The notes under the pieces were generated by a model. It made no database searches, had not been told where the DNA came from, and worked only from the letters and a program-made list of their open reading frames with translations. Both the position numbers and the translations under genes were made by a program. DNA of 64,000 nt from Bacteroidales bacterium (GTDB lineage Bacteria > Bacteroidota > Bacteroidia > Bacteroidales > Muribaculaceae): positions 38,117-102,116 of the forward strand of contig DXXM01000006.1 in the NCBI GenBank assembly GCA_019416285.1. Reading direction: 5' to 3'. Every line of letters begins with the position of its first letter. The stretch's first letter is position 1. Below, in pieces: positions 36,232 through 44,525 of the stretch.

Positions 36232-39200
36232 TCACTCGGCCATTACCTCCGTCGCTACGCCCGTGCGCTCGCTTGCGAGATATTCAGAGGGCGAGCAACC
36301 GTAGGCCGCCTTAAAGCATTGCGTGAAATATGCGTGGCTGTTGAAACCCACATAGGTCGAGATTTCCGAAACGGTGTAGTCCGACTCGCGCAGCAGCCTC
36401 GTAGCTACTTCAAGACGCTTGTTTCTTATAAGCTCTATCGGCGAGAGATCGGTGATGGCCTTGAGCTTTCTGTAGAGATTCGTGCGGCTCAGTCCCACCT
36501 CACGGCAAATCATATCTATATTGAGGTCAGGATTGGTGATGTTCTGCTCGATGACCTCGAAGAATTTCTGCGTGAACTTATCCTCGGCCGACACAATCTT
36601 GATACCCATCGATTCGAGGGAGAATTTCTTGCCGTAAAGTTTCTTTAGCTTCTCGCGCGAGGCTAGAATGTTGCGTATGCGGTAAATGAGCACATCCATG
36701 CTGAAAGGCTTGACAATGTAGTCGTCTGCCCCCGACGAAAAGCCCTCCTTGATGTGCATGACCATACAGCGCGCGGTCATGAGGATAACGGGTATATGCT
36801 CCGTGCGCAAATCCTCCTTAATCTGCGAGCAGAGTTCAAGACCGTTTTTGCGCGGCATCATGATATCGCTGACAATAATGTCGGGATATTTCTCAACGGC
36901 GAGGTCAAAGGCAGTCTCTCCGTTGTCAGCCTCAATCACATCGAAATATGGGGTCAGGCAATCGCGCACATAGGTCCTCACCTCCTCCGTATCCTCGACG
37001 AGCAACACGGTATAGCGCCTGTCGAGGTTGATGGCCTCGGTCTTTTCGGGCGGAATCACATCGACCACCACACGTCCGGCAGCCTCATTGTCCATCTCAT
37101 CGTCAGAATATGCCTCGCGATCTATCGGCAGAAGCACATGGAACACCGCTCCGCCTCCGGCATTGTTTTCGGCCCAGATGACACCATGGTGCAGCCCTAC
37201 AATCATCTTGGTAAGACTGAGGCCGATACCGGTTCCAGTGGCTTCCTTGGGCTGGGTCCCCTCCACCTGATAGAAGGCATCGAATATCTTCACAAGATCT
37301 TCGGGAGGAATACCGCGTCCGGTGTCGCTGACTGAGAGATGCACGAATCTGTGTCCATCATCCGTCCGCTGCTTCAACCCGAATCCCTCAGGCACGCGCA
37401 GCCCCTCGGTCACACCTCCGAGAGTCATGACGATGCGGTCGCCGGGACGGGTGAACTTAAAGGCGTTGGAAAGCAGATTGAAGATTACCTTGTCGCATAC
37501 CGACTTGTCAAACCACGCGGGCAGACGCTCCACGTCACTGTCGTAGACGAAATCTATATCTTTTCCGGCAGCAAGATGGTTGAACGCGCAATACATTTCC
37601 TGCATGAAGGAACACATATCATCCTTCGACACATTGAGCTTCATCTTTCCTGACTGAGTCTTTCGCAAATCCATCAGCTGGTTGACGAGTATGAGCATGC
37701 GCTGTGAGTTGTTGTAGATGAGACTCAGCTTGTTCTTGACCCCATTGTTGAAATCCGTGCGGTGCAGGAGTTCTTCGAGCGGAGAGAGGATAAGGGTGAG
37801 CGGCGTCCGCAGTTCATGTGAGAAATTGGTAAACATCTGCAGCTTCGTGCGGTGAAATTCCTCGGAACGCTCCTGCTCCATGCGCTGGAAATGCACTCTC
37901 TGCTCAAGCGCCTTCTTCTTTACTACATAATAGCCTATCAGGAAGCATGTTCCGAAGAACACCACGGCATAGAACAGATAGGCATACCAGGTGGCCCACA
38001 GCGGAGGATGAACAGTTATCCTTACTGAACGCGGCTCCTCGTTCCAGACGCCGTCGTTGTTGGCAGCCTTGACCTCAAACACATATTTGCCCGGTTTGAG
38101 ATTGGTATAGTAGGCCGTCCGGCGATTGCCGACATTGTGCCACTCGTCATCATAGCCACGGAGTCTTACGGCGTAAGTATTCTGCTCAGGATTGACAAAA
38201 TTAAGGGCCGCATAGCTTATCGTGAGATTGTTCTGATTATAGTCGAGCTCGATGAGATCAGTATTGTCAAGCTCCACGGAAAGGATTTCGCCATCGGCAG
38301 GAACAATCTCACGGTTGTTGACCTCAAGTCCGGTCAGCACCACCGGCGGACGGTAAGAATTGATTGTCAGCTTGTCCGGACTGAAGGTGACGAAACCCTT
38401 GCTGACACTGAAACACACATCGCCGTTGCGCAGGAGCGCGCCGCAGTGAGGGGTAAAAGCCTGCGCGCCGATATTGTTGCTGACCATGAAATTCTGCACC
38501 GATCCGTCGGCCGGATTATAACGCATGATACAGTTGGTGGCACTGAGCCATATCACCCCGCGGCGATCCTCGACGGCCATGGTTATATCCTCATCATGAA
38601 GTCCGTCGGCGGCAGTGACAGTCTTGACTATTCCTTTTGACTCGTCAAAGAGTGAAAGACCTCCTCCGAAGGTGCTGACCCATACGCGCCCCTTTGAATC
38701 GCGCAGAATCGAGGAAACATAATTTGAGGGCAGATGCTTCCCATCTTTACCCTTTATGGTGTAGGATTCACATCGGCCCGAGTTTTCATCATATTTATAC
38801 AGTCCGTGGTTGCGCGAACCTATCAGCAGCACTCCGGGGCGCAGTTCAAGCAGACAGCGTGAGCTTCCGGGATGCCAGAGAGTGTCGGCCACTTCGAAAC
38901 GGTCCTTGATTGCGCCGTCGGGGGTTATTTTCACAAGACTCATGGCAGGTTTTGATGTGGCCACCCAGAGACTTCCGTCCGATGCCCGCATCATCGAATA
39001 GAGCGAAGCGGTGTTCGGCAGGCGGTATTTCAGAGAAAATCTGCGCTGCTTCTTGTCAAAGGCATATATGGTTCCCTGAGTAGTACCGCAGAGGATTATG
39101 TCGTTTTCCTGCAACACGGATTTAATGATATTGTGGCTGTAGGTCGACACGCTGCTCGTGTCGTAGAGATAATTCGTCGAACTTCCGTCCTTCATATTAT

Positions 39201-40380
39201 ACTCCATCAGTCCTCCACCCTCGGTGCCCACATATACCGTTCCGGATGGAGCATCGACCATCGGGCCGAATATGCCGGATATGATGTCGTGACTGTCGGA
39301 GGGCTCATGAAGCGCAAAACGGTTGTTGTAGCGGCTGAAATAGTCGGCACCGCCCGAATAGGTGCCGACCCAGATGCCGCCGCTGCGGTCAACGCAGATT
39401 GAGTAGATGGAAAAATGGCTGAGAGTACCGCGGCTATTGTCGGCGCGTGAATGGAGGGCAAGAGAGCCGGTCGACGAATCGATGACATAAAGCCCGTCGA
39501 ATGTACCCACAAAAATATGATTGCCATGTTGGGCAAGGCACCTTATAGTATTGGTGGAGAGCGGAGAATTTGAAGTGTTATAGACCCGCGCCTTGTCGGT
39601 AGACATGTCGATGCGCACGATTCCGCTTTCCGCCGTTGCCACCCACAGGGCATTTGCCTTGTTGTCGACAAGTATGTCGGCGATATTGTTTTCAGGAAGC
39701 AGATCAGCGGTCGAATATCTTTTGAATTTCTTGAAGGAAGCATCGCAGACATACACGCCCTTTTGCTGGGTACCCACGATGAAGTGACCGTCGGCAGTCT
39801 CCTTGACCACCGTCACGGCCTCGTTGTCGAGTTCGCCGTTGAGTTTGAGTGGCTGTCCCGATTCCGACTGCGGGACAAAGAGCCACAAGCCCCTCGAAGT
39901 CGCAAGCCACACGCGCTCCTGAGAGTCGATAAGTATCTCGTCGATATGCGTGTCGAGCCATGGATATGCCGGAGCGCCATAAGAGGTAATCACGTCCGTG
40001 TCCATATCGAGGCGGCTGAGACCCTGCGAGGTGCCTACCCACAGATTACCGTGACGGTCCTCGGCAAGTGCTGTAACCTGACGGTGGATAAGCCCGGAAG
40101 AGCCGTCGGCCGCTCCCGACTTGTAAATTTTCATATTCGAGCCGTCATACTTGTTCAGACCGTTGCGGGTACCGAACCAGATGTAGCCCTTTGAATCCTG
40201 AAATATATTCATGACCGACATCTGCGAGAGTCCTGAGGAGAGTCCGAGATTTGTGAATCCGCTTGACTCGGTCATCGCCGGATTAGCGAAAGTCATGCGA
40301 CCGCAACACATAACAAGGAGGCATGACAGACATAACAATTTTTTGAAAGATGCGAACATGGATGACACCTGATTTTTCAT
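36232..40380 (-). CDS. Hybrid two-component system regulator (HTCS)
   Basis: 1382 residues from the ATG at 40380. Order: signal/anchor (about 1-30); periplasmic two-component propeller repeats (about 30-700, e.g. FGTRNGLNKYDG, LWVGTSQGLSRLD, IWVGTYSGGADYF); Y_Y_Y domain (about 710-790); one membrane segment near 797-820; HisKA with FSHELRTPLTLIL (phospho-His, about 850); HATPase with NLLSNAFKF and DTGRGIP; a receiver with phospho-Asp in VSDIMMP (about 1120-1235); and a C-terminal AraC helix-turn-helix (about 1290-1375). It senses an oligosaccharide in the periplasm and activates nearby operons. Divergent from the DUF4861 gene. It is the best candidate to bind the elements at 15773-15794 and 34012-34033. 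Confidence 0.95.
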   Translation of the reverse strand: MKNQVSSMFASFKKLLCLSCLLVMCCGRMTFANPAMTESSGFTNLGLSSGLSQMSVMNIFQDSKGYIWFGTRNGLNKYDGSNMKIYKSGAADGSSGLIHRQVTALAEDRHGNLWVGTSQGLSRLDMDTDVITSYGAPAYPWLDTHIDEILIDSQERVWLATSRGLWLFVPQSESGQPLKLNGELDNEAVTVVKETADGHFIVGTQQKGVYVCDASFKKFKRYSTADLLPENNIADILVDNKANALWVATAESGIVRIDMSTDKARVYNTSNSPLSTNTIRCLAQHGNHIFVGTFDGLYVIDSSTGSLALHSRADNSRGTLSHFSIYSICVDRSGGIWVGTYSGGADYFSRYNNRFALHEPSDSHDIISGIFGPMVDAPSGTVYVGTEGGGLMEYNMKDGSSTNYLYDTSSVSTYSHNIIKSVLQENDIILCGTTQGTIYAFDKKQRRFSLKYRLPNTASLYSMMRASDGSLWVATSKPAMSLVKITPDGAIKDRFEVADTLWHPGSSRCLLELRPGVLLIGSRNHGLYKYDENSGRCESYTIKGKDGKHLPSNYVSSILRDSKGRVWVSTFGGGLSLFDESKGIVKTVTAADGLHDEDITMAVEDRRGVIWLSATNCIMRYNPADGSVQNFMVSNNIGAQAFTPHCGALLRNGDVCFSVSKGFVTFSPDKLTINSYRPPVVLTGLEVNNREIVPADGEILSVELDNTDLIELDYNQNNLTISYAALNFVNPEQNTYAVRLRGYDDEWHNVGNRRTAYYTNLKPGKYVFEVKAANNDGVWNEEPRSVRITVHPPLWATWYAYLFYAVVFFGTCFLIGYYVVKKKALEQRVHFQRMEQERSEEFHRTKLQMFTNFSHELRTPLTLILSPLEELLHRTDFNNGVKNKLSLIYNNSQRMLILVNQLMDLRKTQSGKMKLNVSKDDMCSFMQEMYCAFNHLAAGKDIDFVYDSDVERLPAWFDKSVCDKVIFNLLSNAFKFTRPGDRIVMTLGGVTEGLRVPEGFGLKQRTDDGHRFVHLSVSDTGRGIPPEDLVKIFDAFYQVEGTQPKEATGTGIGLSLTKMIVGLHHGVIWAENNAGGGAVFHVLLPIDREAYSDDEMDNEAAGRVVVDVIPPEKTEAINLDRRYTVLLVEDTEEVRTYVRDCLTPYFDVIEADNGETAFDLAVEKYPDIIVSDIMMPRKNGLELCSQIKEDLRTEHIPVILMTARCMVMHIKEGFSSGADDYIVKPFSMDVLIYRIRNILASREKLKKLYGKKFSLESMGIKIVSAEDKFTQKFFEVIEQNITNPDLNIDMICREVGLSRTNLYRKLKAITDLSPIELIRNKRLEVATRLLRESDYTVSEISTYVGFNSHAYFTQCFKAAYGCSPSEYLASERTGVATEVMAE

Positions 40381-40395
40381 GGTTAATCTCAGACA

Positions 40396-40427
40396 CAAAG
40401 TTATAAGATTTTTCACAAAATTACAAC
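40396..40427 (-). promoter_or_regulatory. Promoter of the HTCS gene
   Basis: On the minus strand, GTTG (TTG at 40424-40426) and TAACTTTG (40396-40403) are separated by 20 nt, a good match to the Bacteroides TTTG-N19-21-TAnnTTTG promoter. The box is 16 bp before the start codon. Confidence 0.7.
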
Positions 40428-40597
40428 GACATAATTTCCTCAATTTCTATAATCGTCCCATTTTATTAAAAAATCATTCTTTTTTTATATCACCGATGTT
40501 CACCTCCTTCCCATACATATTTAAATACCAGCTATTTAAGCTCCAGGCCGATTTACCAGCGCACTTACCTGGCAGTCTCCCCGTCAATTATTTTCCG

Positions 40598-40605
40598 TAT
40601 CTTTG
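40598..40605 (+). promoter_or_regulatory. -7 promoter box for the DUF4861 gene
   Basis: TATCTTTG, 37 bp before the ATG at 40643, in the 262-bp divergent gap with the HTCS. No -33 TTTG is found, so activation may be needed. Confidence 0.55.
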
Positions 40606-40642
40606 TATTCGTAAAATATCATCACAAAATCCGTTCAAAACC

Positions 40643-41884
40643 ATGAATCATACTCGCATCATTACATCGGTGACATTTGCCGGGATGCTTCTGACGGCAT
40701 CTGCCTCCGGCCCCACACGAATCACCGTCAGCAATCCCGCCGGCTTTGACCGCCTAAATGAGATTGTGGAGATTCCTCTCGACAGTATTACCAGGCATAT
40801 AGGAAAGAATTTCCGCATCGAGACTGCCGACAAGCGCGAAATCGGCTACCAGATAACCCACGACCGCAAAGTCATTTTCCCGGCTGGAGTCGGCGCCTCG
40901 GCATCCGCGACATACATTGCACGCCCCGGAAAACCGGCGCCGATAACCGACACCATCAGCTGCGGTGCACTCTATCCTTACCGTTTCGACGACATAGCCT
41001 GGGAAAACGACAAGTCGGGCTACCGTCTTTACGGCCCCGCTCTTCAGAAGCGTGGCGACAAACTATACGGTTATGACATCTTCACAAAACGGGCCACAAG
41101 CGCCCCGGTGCTCCGCGAGCGCTACGAACTTGAGTGTAATCAGGAGATACGTGCCGAAATCAAACGCCTGCGTGCGGCGGGAGAAAAAGCCAAAGCCGAC
41201 AGCATCTACCGCATTATCTCCTACCACATCGACAGCGGCACAGGAATGGATGTCTACACCGTAGGCCCGACTCTCGGCGCCGGTTGCGCGGCCCTTATGC
41301 GCAACGACCTCTCGCTCGCCTACCCCTACTGCTATACGGATTACGAAATTCTCGACAACGGCCCATATCGTTTCACCGTCCGTCTGAACTTCGGCCCTGT
41401 AGCTGTAGATTCGGACACTGTCAGAGAGACACGCCTGCTTTCGCTCGACGCCGGCACACACTTCAACCGCTGCGAAATCAGCTACGAAGGGCTGTCGGAG
41501 ACACGTCCGGTAGCGTCAGGCATAGTCATACACCGTCAGAACCCCGATGGATACCGCATTGACCCAGACCACGGCCTTGTGGCATACGCGGACTCGACTG
41601 ACCATGCCGACCGCGGCAACGGTGTAATCTACATCGGCGTAATCGCACCCCACGCACCCTCCACAACGCTCGTCCAGCCCATGACACCACAAGGCGATGC
41701 ACTCGGGCATGTTCTGACCACCACACCATATACTCCCGGCTCAACCTATACCTACTGGTGGGGCTCAGGCTGGAGCAAGGCGGGAATAAAAAGCCTCGGA
41801 GACTGGATGGATATATCCCGCCAGTCAGCCGAGGCACTGAGAAATCCTCTGAAGGTGGAGCTACAGTCAGATTTTTCTGACTGA
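40643..41884 (+). CDS. DUF4861 domain protein, secreted
   Basis: 413 residues from the ATG at 40643, with signal peptide ending near SASG. The body matches the DUF4861 pattern: TRITVSNPAGFDRLNEIVEIPL broken across 24-45, YRFDDIAWENDKSGYRLYGPAL (about 120-140), and a C-terminal TYWWGSGWSKAG. The longer in-frame stretch back to 40379 lacks a signal peptide and lies in the AT-rich promoter region. It is the only plus-strand gene in the window and is divergent from the HTCS. DUF4861 proteins occur in lyase loci of uronic acid polysaccharides, but I know of no firm function. Its last 18 bp overlap the GH2 gene end tail to tail. Confidence 0.8.
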   Translation: MNHTRIITSVTFAGMLLTASASGPTRITVSNPAGFDRLNEIVEIPLDSITRHIGKNFRIETADKREIGYQITHDRKVIFPAGVGASASATYIARPGKPAPITDTISCGALYPYRFDDIAWENDKSGYRLYGPALQKRGDKLYGYDIFTKRATSAPVLRERYELECNQEIRAEIKRLRAAGEKAKADSIYRIISYHIDSGTGMDVYTVGPTLGAGCAALMRNDLSLAYPYCYTDYEILDNGPYRFTVRLNFGPVAVDSDTVRETRLLSLDAGTHFNRCEISYEGLSETRPVASGIVIHRQNPDGYRIDPDHGLVAYADSTDHADRGNGVIYIGVIAPHAPSTTLVQPMTPQGDALGHVLTTTPYTPGSTYTYWWGSGWSKAGIKSLGDWMDISRQSAEALRNPLKVELQSDFSD

Positions 41885-44440
41885 AAGGCCCGAAAGAAGT
41901 GTCGAACCAGACACCGTAGTCAGACGGATAACGATTGATTCGCCCGGATTCTCCACAATATATTTCCTGCGGACGGCATGCTGAAAACCGCCGGACTCTG
42001 ACGGAGCAAAACCATCGTCGACAACCTTGCCACAGATTTCCACTATCATCCTGGCAAGGTTGTTTCCGTCTGCACCTGCACTGCTGTCGCGGCCAAGGAG
42101 ATAGGGTGAGTTATCGCCGGACTTGTTTATGTCGGTCAGCAGCAGCTCCACCTCATAGCGGCCTGCGGGAGCGTCAATGCGGTAATCGGTGACACCTTCG
42201 AGCATGGTCTGATAAAGAGGGGTATCGTGAGTATTGAAAATTTCCGAAGTCGTCGACCTTCTCCTGCCGTTGAAATAGCCCCATTTTCCCGCTTCATACA
42301 GACGGTCGGCAAGCCAGGTCTGAGCGTTGACGGAAGATGTGAAATCGCAGTCGCTTCCAACATTTATCGCCAGGGTTTCCCCGCGTGCTATATCAGGGAG
42401 CGTCTCGCGTGTGATTGTAGTGGCATCATTGCCGGTCTTATCACCTAATTTGCCCTGCGCGTTCAGAGTTGAGACTCCGACTGGCAACTTGACTTCAAAC
42501 AGAGCGTGGCAGTTGTCTGTCTGACGCGAACCCTGCGACACACCGTTAACCGACAGCTCGACCTCCGGGCAATTGCTGTAGACTTTAATAAGCGTAGCCG
42601 AATCCTCGGGACACACCACAGGCCCGCGGTCACGGACCGCAATGTGGACCACCGGGACATCCTGACGCCACATTGATTTGAAATAGTAAGCCACATCCTT
42701 CGGCTGACGATTATTGTAGAACAAGCCTTTGTTGTTCACCCGCGGCATTGACTCCTGACGCTCCGCCACATTGAAATCGATAAAATTCCAGTAGGCGCCA
42801 CCGCTGATGTAGTCGCTCTTCTCCATATAGGGCAGATAATGCTCAATGTATTTCTGCTGATACTCGATGCTGAAATCGAAGGGTACAGGTTTTATGGAAT
42901 GTAGGCGCGCGTCTGAACCGGCCCCCCATTCGCTGACTATCAGTGAGCGCTCGGGATAGCGGCTGTGTTGCTCTTCGAGGAAGCGTTCAAAACCGGATAG
43001 ATCGCCCCCGTACCATCCCTGATACAGATTCCAGCCCTGCACGTCAGTAATCCCGAGTCCGATTTTATTGTAGCGGTCTGTGCCATGAAAGGCCATCACA
43101 CTCGCCCTTGACGGGTCCTCCTCCTTCAGTCTGCTTTCAAGGCGCCCAGCGAGACCGAGAATCCGGCTCTCCGCTCCGGGCCATTCGGGAGAATTGTCGG
43201 ACGGAGCGCGGAGAAGAATCTCATTCATATAGCCCCACATCATAACGGAGGGACGATTGTAATGCTGACGTATCATCTCGACGAGATTTTTCTCGCAGTT
43301 ATCATCGAAACCCTCCTCGTCAGGCACCATATTCACAACGGGAATCTCCTCCCATACTATCAGGCCGAGACGGTCGCACTCGTCGAGCACTGCATCATCC
43401 TGCTGATAGTGGGCGAGGCGCACGAAATTGCAGCCAAGGTCTTTGAGCAGCTGCATGTCACGACGATGAGCCTCGTCGTCAAGAGCCACACCCAGGGGCG
43501 CAAGGTCCTGATGGCGGTTTATACCACGCAATTTATATGGTTTGCCGTTAAGTTTAAACCCTTCCGGACCGTCAAACGAAAACCATCTGAAACCTACCGG
43601 AATTTCCGTCTCATCCAGCCTTTTCCCGGTGCGGGCATCCACAAGACAGACAGAAAGAGAATAGAGGGTCGGAGTTTCAGGTGTCCACAGTTTCGGATTC
43701 TTTATTTCAGGGAAGAATGATTCAACCACGGTGGTACCGGCGCCCGGCAGTCGGACCTTCCGGCTCTCGCCGGCCACCTGATTCCCGGACTCGTCGAGCA
43801 AGGAGACAAGGAGCTTCACGTCGGCCCGACAGCTGTCATCGTTGACAAGACGACTTTTCACTTTCAGCGATGCTTTTTCGGCCGAAACATTTACCGGAGT
43901 GACATAAACTCCCGACGTGGCATTATCGCACAGGTCGAAATGCTGAAGTTCCGTACTTATCAGCCACACATCGCGGTATATGCCGCCCCAGAAAGTGAAA
44001 TCGGCAGACAGCGGAGCCACATCCCTGCGCGAATTGTCGACAAGCATCCGGATTTCATTATCACCCTCGCGGACAAGAGGAGTCACATCGTAACAGAACG
44101 ATGAATAGCCTCCTGCGTGAGTCATCGGAGCCGAACCGTTGACCCTCAGTTCCGAGGCTTTGTTGGCGGCATCGAATTTCAGAAAATATCTCCTTGTGCT
44201 GTCAATTTCCGGCATCCTCAGGTCAAGGAGATATTCGCCGGGACCTTTATAGTAATTCTTCGTCTGATATGCGTCGCTGTTGTATGTGTGCGGTATTGCC
44301 ACGGATGTCCACTCCTCCCGGGCGGGATACCTAAACGACCACCCGTCATTCAGACTCCTCACGGTCTTTTGCGCAGATAGGGCCATGGTGAATCCCACAC
44401 ACAGACCGGCGGCAATCATCAAGCGCTGTTTAATATTCAT
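41867..44440 (-). CDS. GH2 beta-glycosidase with C-terminal malectin-like domain
   Basis: 857 residues with signal peptide. GH2 order: sugar-binding sandwich, Ig-like domain, TIM barrel with RLAHYQQDD, MMWGYMNEIL near residue 407 (acid/base Glu) and LIVSEWGAGSD near 503 (nucleophile Glu), then Ig-like (VELSVNGVSQGSRQ) and a malectin-like carbohydrate-binding domain from about 695 (LAINVGSDCDF, ADRLYEAGKWGYF, RYEVELLLTDI). The pattern is typical of beta-galactosidases or beta-glucuronidases on plant glycans. Convergent with the DUF4861 gene, overlapping by 18 bp. A TATCTTTG box (44482-44489, minus) within the GH3 terminator loop may start its transcription. Confidence 0.88.
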   Translation of the reverse strand: MNIKQRLMIAAGLCVGFTMALSAQKTVRSLNDGWSFRYPAREEWTSVAIPHTYNSDAYQTKNYYKGPGEYLLDLRMPEIDSTRRYFLKFDAANKASELRVNGSAPMTHAGGYSSFCYDVTPLVREGDNEIRMLVDNSRRDVAPLSADFTFWGGIYRDVWLISTELQHFDLCDNATSGVYVTPVNVSAEKASLKVKSRLVNDDSCRADVKLLVSLLDESGNQVAGESRKVRLPGAGTTVVESFFPEIKNPKLWTPETPTLYSLSVCLVDARTGKRLDETEIPVGFRWFSFDGPEGFKLNGKPYKLRGINRHQDLAPLGVALDDEAHRRDMQLLKDLGCNFVRLAHYQQDDAVLDECDRLGLIVWEEIPVVNMVPDEEGFDDNCEKNLVEMIRQHYNRPSVMMWGYMNEILLRAPSDNSPEWPGAESRILGLAGRLESRLKEEDPSRASVMAFHGTDRYNKIGLGITDVQGWNLYQGWYGGDLSGFERFLEEQHSRYPERSLIVSEWGAGSDARLHSIKPVPFDFSIEYQQKYIEHYLPYMEKSDYISGGAYWNFIDFNVAERQESMPRVNNKGLFYNNRQPKDVAYYFKSMWRQDVPVVHIAVRDRGPVVCPEDSATLIKVYSNCPEVELSVNGVSQGSRQTDNCHALFEVKLPVGVSTLNAQGKLGDKTGNDATTITRETLPDIARGETLAINVGSDCDFTSSVNAQTWLADRLYEAGKWGYFNGRRRSTTSEIFNTHDTPLYQTMLEGVTDYRIDAPAGRYEVELLLTDINKSGDNSPYLLGRDSSAGADGNNLARMIVEICGKVVDDGFAPSESGGFQHAVRRKYIVENPGESIVIRLTTVSGSTLLSGLSVRKI

Positions 44441-44463
44441 GGTTACTGATAGTATAATAGTAT

Positions 44464-44510
44464 AAAATAAAAAAAGCCCGTCAAAGATACAGAAATAATC
44501 CCGACGGGCT
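44464..44510 (-). terminator. Terminator after GH3, with a -7 box in its loop
   Basis: Arms AGCCCGTC (44475-44482) and GACGGGCT (44503-44510); on the minus strand the stem is followed by a run of seven U. It ends the GH5-GH3 unit 16 bp after the GH3 stop. The loop holds TATCTTTG (44482-44489, minus strand), a possible -7 box for the GH2 gene starting at 44440. Confidence 0.75.
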
Positions 44511-44525
44511 GAACACTGACGTTGA

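Noticed and set aside
40381..40443. 21-residue N-terminal extension of the HTCS
   Set aside because: It overlaps the HTCS -7 box (40396-40403), so it is upstream of the likely transcript start.
40379..40642. N-terminal extension of the DUF4861 gene
   Set aside because: It lies in the AT-rich divergent promoter region, and the ATG at 40643 begins a good signal peptide.
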